Of a DNA stretch of 64,000 bases, positions 9,571 through 23,162 are shown piece after piece. Each line of letters begins with the position of its first letter. The stretch's first letter is position 1. The notes beneath the pieces are model-generated. The model saw only the letters and a program-made list of their open reading frames with translations, was not told where the DNA came from and searched no databases. The translations under genes were made by a program, and so were the position numbers. Location of the stretch: positions 23,567,979 through 23,631,978 of the forward strand of contig NC_134421.1 of the NCBI RefSeq assembly GCF_030867145.1, in the 5' to 3' direction. The DNA is from Opisthocomus hoazin (lineage: Eukaryota > Chordata > Aves > Opisthocomiformes > Opisthocomidae).

Positions 9571-12500
9571 TAGGTACTATTTTCCTAATAACTGGTCTGA
9601 CTTTTCAAATCTGTGCCACAAAAGTTAGGTGTCTTAAACCAAATGATGTGATGTTTTAACATTTTGGTTACAGGCATTTTTGACACTTGAATCAATATAT
9701 GACCTTGTTACTACCTTTTTGTTGGATTTATTTACATCACTAAAAAAGGGAGACATATCAATTATATAAACTAAAATAAAAAAAAAACTTTGAGCTTTTT
9801 AAATTATGAAAGAAGTTTTAAGATGACTATAGAAAACACTTTTTACATGTCTCTGTTACAGAGAAACATTGTGGTAAGATAGGCCATCAGAGATTAAATC
9901 CTCTGTTGTTGGGGGAAAAACGTCTAAAGAATAATAAACAAATAAAGTGATGAGCTGGTGTGACAGATAAAGGACAACACAGGCAACAAAAGAAATAATG
10001 GCATAAATAGCAAACCAAAAGTAGTTTAAACATTTCTCTCAGACATAGCAGCGGTCTGTTCTCAGAGTGAAAATGAATACATAAACATTACTTTCATTGC
10101 AAACCACCATAGTCTAGCCAGGATGAGACAAAGGAAAAGCCATATAATTGTCACTGTTCTATAAAAAGAGACAAACGTTATGTGACACAGAAAATGAATC
10201 CTAATTTGGTCAATACGAGGAAAGTTAGGGTAGGTTTGGGTTTTTTTTTTTTCTTCTTTTCTTGTTTTCTCAGCATAATCCAAGCAGAAGTGTGTATTGG
10301 TGCAGGGTCTGTTCCACCAGATGCACTCTGAAAATGGCTACTGAACCGCGTCCTTTAGATGGAGGTGCATATGGTGTGTATACTACACAAGTCCTTAGTT
10401 CCTGGGTTGCTCAGCACTGCCAAGGCTAGGAGAGAACAAGGTCTTTAGGATACTTACACAGAAAAATTCAGAAACAAATTTTGCCAGCCTTGTAGGCCTT
10501 ATGCAACATGAGAAGAGTTTGCCTCAAACCAGAAGCTGTTGGGAAAGTTCATCAGTGCTGGCACTGATAAGTAGGACAAGAGTTTTTATTACTTCTCTGT
10601 TCAATTGCTTTTTGATCTAGCAAAGAATCATGTTGGGTATTGGCTCTAGTTTGGGCATCTCTTAAATCCCACCTAAGAACATGACATAGTATCAGCTATG
10701 TGTTAAGAAAGAGCAGTAAAAACACGCAGGAGTAGAAGCAGAGGGAGTAAAAGCTGAGATGAAATAAAGATGGTGAGAAAAAGTGAAGGCACAACTTGAA
10801 GTTTCCTGTTTTTTCCTGGAAAATATCTGCTTGGCCAGGAAAATTTTGTGCTTATAATAATGAATTTATGAAAATATCGCACTCCCTTAAAGAATGGTGT
10901 ATCATTCCTTTAACCCTTCCTTAAAGAATGGTATCAGCTACATGCGAAAAAAAAAAAGAAATATATTTCTGCAAATACTGCAATCTATTAGAGAAATGTG
11001 TTCTATAATTTCAGATCTCAGTTTGCAACTTGAGATCTAAGTCTTGGGAAAAAGATTCTTTGGACACTCTGATTTCAGCTTTGAAGAAACAATGGCGATT
11101 GGGAGGCCACACAACACAACCAGAGAAAATGAAAGCTCTGGAGATAAAAGAAGACAATTCTATGATGGTCTGTATCACTAAACCACAGTGTTACAGAAAC
11201 ACACAGTAACAAGAACGCACTGAAAATACTAAGAGAAAATCTGAGAACAACATCCAGACCGAGGTTGCAAGAAGCAGAATGCACTTGGTGTGGAAGATGT
11301 CACAGCACATACCCTGTGGATAGAGCTATTGCACCTGCAAGAAACTAATGCAAACGCCCACAGACGAGATTGCCCGTCTCTCTGAGGAAACAGCGTAAGC
11401 ACTTATGCATTTTCCGCAGTGACGCAGGTTTCTGTAGCTCACCCTGCAGGAACACATAACTCCACGAACATTTAATACATTTTTCTTCAGCAGCTATCAG
11501 TATTTTCTTGTGGGAATTGCTCAAAAGAGATTGAGTAGATGGAAAACTGATTGGAATAAGACTGGAAAACTTAACAACATACAGAATACTAGTCTTTTGG
11601 AAAGGGTAGATATAAGGGCAAACGGGCTGGTAAAAGTCTGGGACATGCTGCTTCAAATCTGCTATTTTTCATAAAGTCCATTGGCCCTTGCACCTACCTA
11701 CACAGGATACAGAGAGCTCTTTCTCTTGCTGTTCCTTGCCCCCTTACATTTTAGGTTTTCTCTGGTGACCTAAGGAAGTCTTCCTATGTGTTCTGGCACA
11801 TGCTCTTCATCACCACCCAAAAAATGCCACCTGGTCCACCACCACCGATACCCAGCTGGGAGCAGTGGGGCAGTGCCTGCGCACAGTGTGCTTGAACTAC
11901 CAGACCCTGCCGAGGGAAGAAGGGTGCCTTGGCTGAGTTCCCCATCCCGTGGTGCCTCTTCTCAGCATAGCACTGGCGCAAGCTGCTGTACAAGCTCTAC
12001 TAGCGCCAGCTTATGGATCCCTAAAAATCCCTCCAGACTCCGTACACATCCTCACAGAAACATGCATTTATAAGCAAGCCTCAATGGCAGTGGGGAAAAA
12101 TGTGTTTGTGAGCCAAATTTTGAAAGTAGCACTAAGTCTCTTAAATCATGTCTAGTCCTCCAGGTTTCTAGCATAAAGTACTTTCAAGCTAGCTGTATGA
12201 AATAAGTAGCAGTAAAAACCCTTGGCTGCATTTTTCGTTTTTGTTGTTAATTTAGTTAGATTCAGGTGGACTGAATTTTACAACTTGCTTCAGCCAGAAA
12301 AGTTTTCCTGATTTTTTTTAATAGTAAATATTGCACTTAGAATATTTTGGAATAAAATACTGAATTTAAGAATTAGAAAAAATACTTAGTTTTAAAATTC
12401 AGCTCACCACAAATGCATATTTCTAAAGGACAGCATTTGCCTCACTAACATCAAGTATTTCAATTTTTCTGTTGAATGGAATTTGACTAAATTTGGGGAA

Positions 12501-13517
12501 AAAAGTCTAGTAGGTTAGCCATGAACACACCTTTGTGTCCTTGAAAGAACTGCTGGTGAATCAAAATAGATGTTATTATTCATACATTCATTCATGTAGT
12601 GCAAAATTTGCCTACCTAAAATAATCACAGGCCAGCCCAGACAAAAGGATTATTCCTTAGACTCTCTCTTCCTCCTGGCATCCCTGCAAACAAAATGCCG
12701 TTCATATAAATATTTCCATATTTATGGAAACTTAATTCGGTAGAAGCAAAAATGCAGGTTCTTTTCTCCAGATTAATTTTATTTGGAGACTCTGCTGCCT
12801 TTATTGCTGAGGAGTACTGTAAACATCTTGAGTAGTCTCACAGAAATGCACGCGTCTGTTCAACAATAAGGTCCTAATTAGTGTGAGTAACTGGGAGAGA
12901 ATCTGGACCTTATAAATTTTTTTCACTGTACATCCATTTTGTTGCGTCATATTATTCATGGCTGGAAATTATTTCGACATTTACACTAGTGATGTCAAAT
13001 CACAAACTTAGTCTAAATTCTTTGAAGTTAGTGAAATCACTTCATTTACTTCCTTGGGATTTTGATTAGTCCTAATGTGCTATATGAAAGTATAGTAAAA
13101 ACAAAATGTGTTTTTTCCCTTGGAATGGGGGGAAAAGATCACATCTTTTCTTTTGTGCAAATGCACAGATAAAACACAGATAAGCAGAATCAGTGTAACT
13201 TTAACCATTACCAAGCGAATTTCATGTTTGCTGGCACACAATTTTGGCAGGAACATAAAGGAGTTTATAGTGCTTGTTACCAGTGCCTCTGAGAAGGCTA
13301 GGATTGTAAAGACTATGGAGGAGCTTTTGGTCATAGCCTTTATAGGGATCTCCTTTCATCTGATGAAAGTACCATAAAACAGATTTAGAGCTTTGTTTTC
13401 TTCATCTTTTCTCCAGTTCAGGCATACGGTAATTAAGAAGTATTTTTCTTGAGAGCTTCAATTATTGCCATGTGTTGTCTGTAATAACTGGCCTTTTAAC
13501 TTAAAGCAGCATTGAAC
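9571..13517. other. Unique-looking spacer
   Basis: AT-rich, with one GC-richer island at about 11785-12030 that has open frames on both strands but no recognisable protein and few CpGs. No repeats or RNA genes recognised. Confidence 0.5.
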
Positions 13518-13536
13518 AAAAAAAAAAAAAAAAAAA
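13518..13536 (+). repeat. Poly(A) run, 19 bp
   Basis: Nineteen A in a row. There is no AATAAA at mRNA-like distance upstream and no recognisable element attached, so it is listed as a simple repeat only. Confidence 0.8.
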
Positions 13537-14959
13537 GGAGCCCTACAGATAACGTTATGAAGCATGGCCAGACACTAATGTTTGCCTGCTCATAAAGGGG
13601 AATGTAAATGTGTGCATTCACTGAGATTGATAATGATATTCATGACATAATTTCCAAGACAACATGCTGAATCTCATTGCTGAATGCTTCTGTAACTTTC
13701 AATGATGATTCACTTACTAAGGAAGCAAGCTCTTAGAAGTACATAAATATCGAATACAGTTTGTCCGTTGAGTCTTTCAAATAATTCAAAAGGTCAAGCT
13801 TTTGTGCAGGCTGGTTTCTCGCAAAACAGTTAGGTAAAATATATACGCAGTAGGTACTCATTTTCAGTGTTTGTTTCATCGAGCCCTGCAATGTGAGATG
13901 GGTTTTTGAGAAAGCAAATTAGTGTGTGGTCTACTATTTGAAAGCTGAGTAAAATAATCCCTTTCCAATAAGCACAACAGGTTTCAATTTAAAAGAAGAA
14001 AGAGCTTTTCTATGGTCTTTTGGACCCCTTTATTAAGCTTAATAGAAAATTACAATCTTCTTTAGAATTCTATAGGTGAATCTAAAAGACTGTAGCGTGG
14101 ACACTGATGCCATCAATCTCTAACCAAAAATTTAATTTCTATAGAACATTATTGATTTCATCCTTTTCAAAAACATACGAAGATTCATAGGTTGCCTGCA
14201 AATTAGTGGTGACTATATTTATATGGTTAGTCAAAAATACTACAGGCAAAGAGCAAGTTTGGGACCACCTGCGTTATCAAGTTCACTTCTGTTTGAAGGC
14301 AGGCAGGCCTATAAGACAATATATGCTGAGATGTCTGTCAATTCAAGGCAAATCTAATGGAATCTATATAGAATTTTTGTTTCAAGCAGCAATACTGATA
14401 TGAATTGGTATGAAACACAGAATGAAGCAGTCTTCATATTTCCTACTCCAGCTGAAAAAATATTCTTAAGGGACTACCAATGTCTTTGATGTTCTTGCCC
14501 TGAATTCAGAGATTGGCACTGTGTGATTCACACTTCGCTGAAGCTGCAGAAATTTGGCTTTCTGAAAGTCTGCCCAGTGACTTACGTACAGCTGGTTGGC
14601 AATTTTCTCCTGCTTTTCTCTCCCATGACAACTGTGGATTCATCAAAAGGACACTTTTTTTTTTGCTGTAAAAATGTGTGGATTTCATCACTCCTATTGC
14701 CTTGCCAATTTCTCTGACTTTTGTATTGCTCGGGTCTCAAGAACCTGGGCTTGATGAGTGAAGGGCTGACTAGGGCTCCCAGGCATCCCAAAGTGCCTCT
14801 GACAGCCATGGCCAGTTCTCAGCTAGTGGCCACAGAGGCAGGCGACTCAGTTCAGTTGCTTTCTTGCACTTGCATGGTTAAACTCTTTGCAACCAGTTTC
14901 CCTGTGGGCCTGGAAAATAGACTGCTGAGCTGATCTGGGGCAGTGCAGACTCTGTGAAC
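13537..14959. other. Unique-looking spacer
   Basis: No coding or mobile signal recognised. The part 13555-13740 has the dense non-repetitive look of conserved noncoding DNA; this is impression only. Confidence 0.45.
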
Positions 14960-15640
14960 TCTCCTTCGTCTAGCTCAGTATTCTGTCTCTAATAATAACC
15001 ATGCCTTATGAAAACAGAGCAGGATAAACTCTTCCTGCGACTTGCTGGTCCTCCCTTGAGCCTCTCTGAACTAAGTAATGTTTTTCCTGGCACAATAAAT
15101 GTTGTATCTGGGGAAAAAAAAAAAAAGTAACAAACAGACATCTAGGGTAGACCGAGAACAGAGCAAGCTTATAAGATACTTCTCCTTAAGAGTTTTCCCA
15201 TCTCCAGTCACTTTCAGCTAAGGAGATTTCCTGAGCCTACTATGATTTGTATGTTTGGTAAGCCACAAAATCTCTCTCTTCGAAGACCAGCCTCCCCTTG
15301 GACTGGGTTGAAATTTCTGCATCCACAAAACCTTTTGGCAAGGAAGTCCACAGAGTGGGTCTCTGTTGTCTGAAGCGCCACATCCTTTTGTTTGTTTTGA
15401 ACCTGGTTTCTGCTAGATCCATTTGACTGTCAGCAGTTCTTGATTGGGAGGGATGATGAACAGTCGACCTCCCTCTGCCTTCTCAGTGCTACAGATACTT
15501 TGGTTGACTCCATAACATCTCCTCTAGGCCACCTGTAAAATGTCCTTGGCTGCTCCTTCTGTGGAAGCAGCCTTAGATGTCCCTTTCAAGTACTTCTCTC
15601 TTTCTCCCTTGAACAGTGCCATGTCCTTCTAGTGCTGCCC
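14960..15640 (-). mobile_element. Old CR1/L3-like LINE remnant, reverse orientation
   Basis: Three blocks follow the reversed order of an amniote L3/CR1-like 3' region. First, TCTAGCTCAGTATTCTGTCTC at 14970-14990 (reverse of the tail). Second, AGGAGATTTCCTGAGCC around 15221-15237. Third, the strongest, 15320-15425, with GGCAAGGAAGTCCACAGAGT, TTGTCTGAAG and CCTTTTGTTTGTTTTGAACCTG, which is the antisense of the LINE C-terminal coding part. CATAACATCTCCTCTAGGCC near 15510 fits the next segment. All frames are lost. The right boundary is uncertain; sequence beyond 15640 no longer matches what I remember. An A-run lies inside (15114-15126). Confidence 0.7.
15094..15126 (+). repeat. AATAAA followed by a 13-A run
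   Basis: AATAAA (15094-15099), 14 bp, then 13 A (15114-15126): the spacing of a polyadenylated transcript end. It lies inside the reversed LINE remnant, so it may be a small retrocopy inserted there or a chance A-tract. Confidence 0.4.
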
Positions 15641-18600
15641 AATAAGATTTAATCTTTTAGCTGTCCCTTTTGGTTGCTTTTAGGCAAACTCCTTCATCTC
15701 GACACGGTTGTCTTTGAAGCTGAGCATGGCTGTGGTGGATCTGTAGTGAACCCCACTGGGACAGTGACCTATGAACCTCATGCCCAGTGTTACAGAGTAG
15801 TACTTCCAAACCAGATTTTTGAACCTAATCCTGCACATATCTTTGCATCAAGTTAAGGATGCTACTTCCTCTTGTGCACTCGATCAGCAGTCACAGAGAG
15901 CACCTAAACATTTCTGCTCTGCTTCATACTCTTCCGCGATATTTGCACAGTTAGGATGGGGGTAATTGAGGTAATCAAATAAAGTTTTGTTTTCTGCCCT
16001 TGATGCCTCTTTGACCTGGTCTGTCTCCACACATTACAGTCAGTGCTGCTATCCTGAATGGGCCATCAATGATATAGACCCAGTACTATATTCTCTCTGC
16101 TGCGACCCCAGATTTCAATCCATACAGATTTGGTGTTCCACACGGATGAACCAATACAGGCTCCATCAAAGCAGCTAAGGCATTAATTTGATTTGACTTT
16201 AAGCTCTCCTTAGCATATAGTACTAAGCTGCCATTGGCACAGTTCCTTCCAGCTTTCATAATATACTGTCCTGTTGATTACCTTACCCCCACCAAGTTTT
16301 CTCTGATCAGTACTTTCTTTGGCAGCCATACATCCTCTTTCCCAGATTTTTTCTACCATTTTTGCAGACGTGGATATACTGCTGTTTTGGGTTCTTTCCT
16401 GAAGTTGTATTTAAATGACAATCTGTTTCTTTTCCATTTCCTATTTCATGAGTTTCTGAGCTGCCAGGGGCCTGAGTTCCTCTGCATGGGACAGAACTAG
16501 GCTAAAAGCCAACATATTTGGGCAATCAGTGTATTCTGGTATGAGCGTATACCCTGCCAAGACCTGAACCTGAGCCTACCCAACTGTACAGATAGCTCAT
16601 CCAGGCTTCCTGCCACAAATCTCAGAGTTTGTCCAGCCTGGTAAACCTGGCAGTGTGCAAAGCACCCGATTCAATTTAAAATGACTGACTGCACAATCAT
16701 CATTAAGATATGCAATTTAGCATAAAATAAGGAAAACTAGCATAAAATAACTGATTTGAATTTGTAATAGGATCATAGCAGGAATTAATTCTCCCTAAGA
16801 AAAAAGTGTGCTTAAAGAACAACTAAGCAAAACATTTTAAAGGGAAAGAAGTAAAAAACTTAGCAAGGAAACCTTGGCTGACAGAAAAATGTTAGTGGAG
16901 GTTACAAAGAAAATATGAATAGTTCAACATGCAGAATTTATTAGTGTCCAGGGAGTTTTTTCTTCCCTATAGTATGTCCTGACAATCCTCTGTCAGCAAA
17001 TTTCTTCACTTTCTGCCATAAATCCTGTGTATCAGGCACACATCATTCAAACAGAGGATTAGGGAAAGTGGGGGAGTCTATTTACTTCTTTTGCCATATA
17101 CACAAGCACTTTTCTTGTCAGAGATACCAAACCAGGGGCAAAAATATTGCCAGGCAAATAGGGCAAATGCTGCCCTTAACAAGCCTCAGCAGAAAAAAAA
17201 AAAAACAGGTTGCACATACCAGAGCATAGACCCTTGGAAAAGGATCCAAATTAGAGAGATTTTAAAGTGAGGAAGTACAACGATATCAGGTGCAATAGGC
17301 TGCATACAAAATATTAGCTCTTCTGGAGAATATTGGTATGTCCAGGATTTAGTTATAAAACTAGTCAAAGTAAATGCCTACATGTAAACTTCCAGGCATG
17401 CAAAATTAGCTGCATTAGAGAGAAGAATATTTGCCTTTCTGCTTGGCATTCAAACTTCCCAATAGTGCAGCCCTGTGTAGTACCTAAGCAGGCTGATCAG
17501 GATCAACACGTAAAATCTTAAAGTTCATAATCAGTTTGTAATGAATCAGATCTCAGCTGAATTCAGAGGGCCTTCTGCCCGAATATGCACTTCTGTATTT
17601 TGCTATTTTGCTTACAGGGAAGAATGTACTGCTAGAGATGCTAAGAACTCTTTTTTTTTTTTCTTTTCGGTGGTAGAAGAGAAAAGTCCCTGGAGTTCTG
17701 GCCTCCAGTCCCGAAAGTGTCCTACTTCCCAACCCATTGTTTTGTGGTTGGTTTCTATCCATTATTGTTCCAGGGTGATAACAGTTGCAAATAGGATTTC
17801 CAGGAGTGGTCAGGATTTGCTTGGCTCTGTCCCTGCAGTGGTTAGTATGACCTTTACTGCTGATTTCAGCAGAACAAAGTTAAGACAACAACAATTGCTT
17901 GAAAATTTTGGATTTTTGAAAATCCAAGTTTACAATAGGAGGGACTTCTGCCAGGCTTCTTAAATACTGCAGGTCATTCTTTGGGAGTAAAATGAGTGGG
18001 TTTTTTTTGTAATTGTTTTTCCTAAGATCTTAATTCCCAACGGAAATAGAGTCATTTTTATGCCAGTGAAGCATTAATGTCCATGCAGGGGTAAGCTTCA
18101 TTACATGGGTGAAAGAAAAGGAAAAAGGTTGAGGTTCCTTTTGAGAAAAAACACTTCACATAAAAAAGTGTGGGACTGAAGACAGGCAGAACAACATAAA
18201 CTTACTGCCATGCATTGAGGCCTGTATAGGAGAAACTTCATTGACTAGGAGTCACAACATAAATAGTGAATCAACATATTGCCAGCTCCAGCCTAGCAGC
18301 AGTAGTGAACAAGACCAGAGGCAGGGATGTTATACTTCAGCATGGAGAACACTGGAAAGGCAGGTGCTTGCAAGAAGACATGGCATCGCAAATTAAACCG
18401 TGTCCTCAGCCCACAGAGCAGGAATGGTGAAAATGCAGGGTATGCTCTTCCCAAGAATTATTAGGCTGTTTTGGCCAAGGGTCGGTCATTTGACATGTTT
18501 TGAATACCTTACTGGGTCCATTTGCTACCAGTAATGTTTCAGCTGATCAGTGTTCATATTAGTAAGGCTAAGACGGTTGATGATAGGCATGTGGCTGTTG

Positions 18601-18709
18601 ATTGCTCAAATCCACTGAACCGATTTGCACTAAAGATAGTGTAGCCTCCCAAAATTGTAGGTTCTTTTACTGGGGATGAAAATATCTTACATATAGGTGA
18701 TCTTGCCAC
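15641..18709. other. Unique-looking spacer, pyrimidine-rich at left
   Basis: 15641-16500 is C/T-rich on the + strand and could be more of a decayed reversed element, but I cannot assign it. A T-run near 17651 creates the phenylalanine run of the 140-codon frame at 17541-17963, which I regard as chance. A short stretch at about 18510-18545 (TACTGGGTCC...CCAGTAATG) weakly resembles the same old LINE tail as at 14970. Confidence 0.4.
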
Positions 18710-18765
18710 AGGTCAGGTGGGTGGAATAGAGAACTTTGATGTCTCTTCCAGCCCTGTTATTGGTT
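18710..18765 (+). mobile_element. Old CR1/L2-type LINE 3' end fragment
   Basis: GGTGGGTGGAATAGAGAACTTTGATG followed by TCTCTTCCAGCCCTG keeps the order of the shared LINE 3' UTR motif (ggttggactagatgacc...gtcccttccagccct). It is short and diverged; the superfamily (CR1/L3 or L2) cannot be told. Confidence 0.55.
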
Positions 18766-20054
18766 TTTTTTCTTCATTGAAAGTTTCTTCCTTATGCCCA
18801 CTTCAGTCTCCAGCATCGCCTTGTGGCAGGACAGCCGTCATGTATAATCACCACTCAGTGCTATCTTAGTTAGAGAGAAAAAGGGGTAATTTCATGGAGT
18901 GATGACAGGTTATTGCAAGCGTTCCTTTTTTAGGAATTTAGATTTAAATAAAAAGAGAAAAACAGAGATTGTGTTCCTGCACGTTAGCTAACTAGAACAG
19001 GAAGACAAAGTTAAACAAGGCAGAAGATGATACAGTTGTAAAGCAGTTGCAATCTATTGATGTTAAACTCTCTCCTTCGACTGCTGTTCAGTTAACTGGA
19101 TGGGAAATATCACATTTTGTCCTCATTCTATTGAATTTGTTTGGGTTGTGTGCAATAGCCCTTCATTTGCCTAAGATTAAGGCAATATATTCAATTTATT
19201 TTTCACAGAAAGAAGGAAGCTACTGTTTCACAAAGTAGTCTGCCTTATCTGGAAAAGCCTGAATTTTGAGTTTTCCCTAATCCTTAGCATATCAGATAGT
19301 GACAGGCAGTGAGTGCTCTAACATGTTATTCTCTGATTGCCCCTGGGAAATTGAAACTTGAATTCTTTCCGAATGTTTTGACTGATACCCAAATCATAGC
19401 CTAATTTCACTAGAATATATGTGTTAGACTTCAGATGCTACACGAGAACATAGGACCAGTACATGCAGAATAAAACCATTGGAGTGGACAAGAACTTTAA
19501 TCTGAACTTTGTCAGCATGTTTAAAGTGAAATGTGGCCATGACATGAAAAAACCCCAACAAACCAAAACCCCAAACTTTTCTGCAGGTAGGCATAGCATA
19601 GGAAAACCCTGACCCAGATGTCATGAAGATGGGGACAGTTCAGGTGATTCACAGATTTATTGTCTGCAAAGTAACCTCAGCAATAGATTTCCCCTCTAAG
19701 TAGTGTTACACTCAAAGCAAGTACATTCTTATCTGAAGGAAAAGGCTTTTTGTTCTGAGCAGGCTCTATTTATTAGTATGGCAGCTGCAGAGAGCAAGTT
19801 GCTCTGCCTGAGAGACAGGAGAGTTAGATATACCAGCTATTGAAAGAGATAATGTCTATTTCCAGTCCCAACAGGAGGTGAGATTTAGGGAAGTGTGGTA
19901 TGTCACATTTCCAATATTCCAGTGTGCCTTAAAACCATCATTAGCATGTCCTCTTCCACTTCTTTTATACCAATAATACATGGAGGCTTAGCTTTCGGGA
20001 GATTTCTGACCCAAATCCCTAGCAAATATAAGCTGCTTCTGTGCGAATTTAAAC
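18766..20054. other. Unique-looking spacer
   Basis: AT-rich. Only short open frames without recognisable products. Confidence 0.5.
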
Positions 20055-20115
20055 ATGGAAGTTCAGTAGGTTAGATGGACCACCACGTAGGTTTTTTTCC
20101 TGTCTTTGAAGTAAA
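20055..20115 (+). mobile_element. Possible old L3/CR1-like tail fragment
   Basis: TAGGTTAGATGGACCACCA at 20068-20086 with weaker similarity on both sides resembles the 'gggctagatggaccattgg' end of the old LINE whose reversed copy lies at 14970. Very short; tentative. Confidence 0.35.
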
Positions 20116-22964
20116 ACCTTGTTAAAGTAACAATATAATTTCACACCTAGTAACAGATACTCTTTGAGACCTTTGTCTTTCAACCTGTGTATTACATTCT
20201 GTTATAGATTGTTTTTGCGCACATACTGTTATACATCTTGTACCAGGAAGTTACAGTCATTAAAGAGAGGGAAATATTTACATTTTGATAGTGCTGAAGA
20301 TAAAAGCAGAAAAGTAACAGAGGGGGTGTGCTGCTTATACTGTGTCACTCTGTTCCACGCAATTGCCAGGAATTATTTCACTGACTTCACTCAGGCCAGG
20401 GTTTCATCTCAAGTTCATCTCTGGCAATAAGGGAGGCTTAACTAAATAAATGTGAAACTCCGGGACTGCGTTTCTGTACAAACCTCCCGAGAACAGAGGA
20501 GGACTCAAAACAGATCTGAGAGTTTTGCAACCCTTCACCTCTGCAACTGAATTGCCTAACAGAGTATGAAATCTTAACTTTCTGCACCTCACGAAGAGCA
20601 GATGACCTCTGCGCTATTTCTATTCATCTTTATAGTTGCTGTTTCTGAGCTCTGACTTTCCCTTCTTCTCCCATCTCCCACAATCTTTATATAAACATGG
20701 GAACAGGGAAATCAGAAGGCATTAGTTATTGCATTTGTATAAACTGTACTTATTGTATTTAACTGACATTTCAAATGTTAGGTATCTTATTTCACTGTCT
20801 TCAGCTTATATGGAAGCTGAAATGTACTCAGTAACTAGCTTTGCAGTATGAGGCGCTCAAAACTAAGACTACTTACAGAGGCTAAAATTAAACTAGTAGT
20901 CTCTTTTTTTAGATTTAGGAGCATTAAAACTTTTAAGATTCCTTTGTTGTAAAAGGGGTAGGCCAGGCATTATGAAATGAAATGAATAGAAAATAGCCCT
21001 GAAATGTGAATCCATCCACAATATGCATCATCAGGTTGCTCTGGAGATGGTGATGTAAGCTAGGAGTCGTCGTCACTAGTTATATGACATGCAATTTAAA
21101 TTAATGGCTTTTGAGAAGCAGAGATTAATTTAAAGAGAACAGACCTAGAAAGCCTCAGTCAGTTGGAAGGCAGTTTTAATCACTGTTGACATTAAACAAC
21201 ATCATTCGTACTGAGTCCAAACTATGTTTACTATTGTTTCATTTCTTGCCAAAATTCACATTCTGTTATCCTGGCACCCCAGAACTTGGAAGCTGTCAAG
21301 GCAATTGGAAGAGAAAAAAAATGGAATGAAAGAAAAAACCCTCAACCCTCTAAATATTTGGTTTCTTGAAGTTAATATTAAAATTAAAAGTGTCTAAAAA
21401 ACTAAGCTTTTTTGTGAGAGAATAATTCACCAACTACTGCTATACATTTTTCACAAAAGGTAACAGATAGCTGCAGCACTCTTTTTCAACATATTTCCAC
21501 AATGATAACTTTGTTTACAAGAATGAAATCAATGCTTACTCAACACTTGCATTTTGAAGTGCTTATCATACATAATGTGTAAGTATTAAGGATCAGTTCC
21601 TGAAACACTTTTACAAGTCTTTAAGAAAATTTTGAGGAATAGGACTTTGCTCTTCTTTCTACACTTCTCTTGTCGCTGAAATGAACAGACAATGATGCTT
21701 TAACAACAGCTGAAGAACTGTGTGGGTTTTTTTCATAACTTAACTGAAGATGTTTGTGTGTTTGGGGGGCAGAAGAAGAAGATGAAGCTTTTAAATCTTG
21801 CTTCACACATTCCATCTTCAACTTGAGATTGGACAGCAGCAGAGCCAGGCAAATCTTGAGTAACTGTTTGGGCCTGCAGGGCTCAGCACCAAGACACAAC
21901 AGCCCACCCCACTTATCTCCATGTAAGGCACAATGTATAAATACAGGAATATGAAGCTTTAGAATATAAAACACAATTGGGTGCTCAGGGTGGAGGGGAA
22001 GAAATACACAGTAACACTAAGAATATTGTAAGATTAAAAATCAGAGCATCTGCAGATTTTACATGCAATCAGCAAAGAAAAGGTAATGTAGATTGCTGGC
22101 TAAAGAATACACGCACTTGTGAAGTGTATTTTCTCCTCAAAATATATTATCATTAAACAGCATATGCTATTTTAAACCATACAAGGAATAGTGAACAGCG
22201 ATTTCATAAGATATTAGATTTAATGGTGGTGGTAAATCACATGAATATAGTTCCCAGAATGATGTATTTATAGTAGTAGATGAAAACTACAATAATCTTG
22301 CTTATTTTAAAGTTATTTTAGGAGCTAACGCAGTTCACAGCAGTGGAAGGAACAGGGAGATGCTTTCACAGAGGAAAGAAAATGTCTGAGAACACAAACC
22401 ATAAATTCGCCTGCCAGCTCTTCTCCTGTTCGTTATGTTCTGTTCACTTCTGTATAAGAACATGTGCCAATTGCCTAAGACTGTGAGTAGAGTTACATGC
22501 AAGATAAATCACCTCTCACAAAAACCACCAACACAAAGATTCCCTTCCTACCACCTCTCTGTCAAGTACTGCTGCAATCTCAAGAAATTGAGGACGTCTC
22601 CACACAGATGTTGTCTATTTCATTGTAGAACCACTTGAAGTCATTAATCATGGAAGAGATTATTGAGGAGCTCGTTTTTGCTACCGTGTGTAGAAAGACA
22701 GAGGTCTTCCTTGTTATATACCTGTCTATAACTGATCAAAGACTTTGTACAAGTAAAAAGACTTTATACATGTCATCTTCTAATCTGTTAAATCAAAGAG
22801 TTAGCCTATTCTAAGTAGGGTTAAACACAGCAAATAGTGATAGTTCTTCCCCACAACACAAACTTGTAACTGAATGCTATTCTGGTTCTGAATTGTTTAG
22901 AATTGCAAGACGAAGTGTATACTCCTACAACTATAAAGTAAACGCATCAGTTCTTCAAGAGGAC
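20116..22964. other. Unique-looking spacer
   Basis: No gene or element recognised. Open frames up to 117 codons (21621-21974, minus) are serine-rich and compositionally like noncoding DNA. Confidence 0.5.
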
Positions 22965-23162
22965 TCATTCTTCTCTTTCCGACCTTAACACATGAAATCC
23001 TCGCCCATTTGAGTCAATAAAGCTTTGGATAATAATTTCATCAGAGCCAGAAGTAAAGCCTTCTTTCAGGTCGTTTAATCTAAGAAATGCTGGAAGAGAT
23101 CCGTATGAGCAGTATGCACAGATGCCGATTCGTCTGACTTGTTGGTGTAACTGGAAACTCAT
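22965..23162 (-). other. Unrecognised 65-codon open frame, exon-like
   Basis: Minus-strand frame whose translation is protein-like in composition (includes RLNDLKEGFTSGSDE and SFIDSNGRGFHVL). A possible splice acceptor (GAGTTTCCAG) falls just inside its 5' end. A clear donor was not found. I recognise no family. Confidence 0.2.

Noticed and set aside
13518..13536. Poly(A) as a retrocopy tail
   Set aside because: No AATAAA in the preceding 40 bp and no duplicated flanks.
17541..17963. 140-codon plus-strand frame
   Set aside because: Contains a phenylalanine run made by a T-tract; no domain and no splice support.
18508..18560. Another L3-like tail
   Set aside because: Only scattered words (TACTGGGTCC, CCAGTAATG) match; too weak for a feature.
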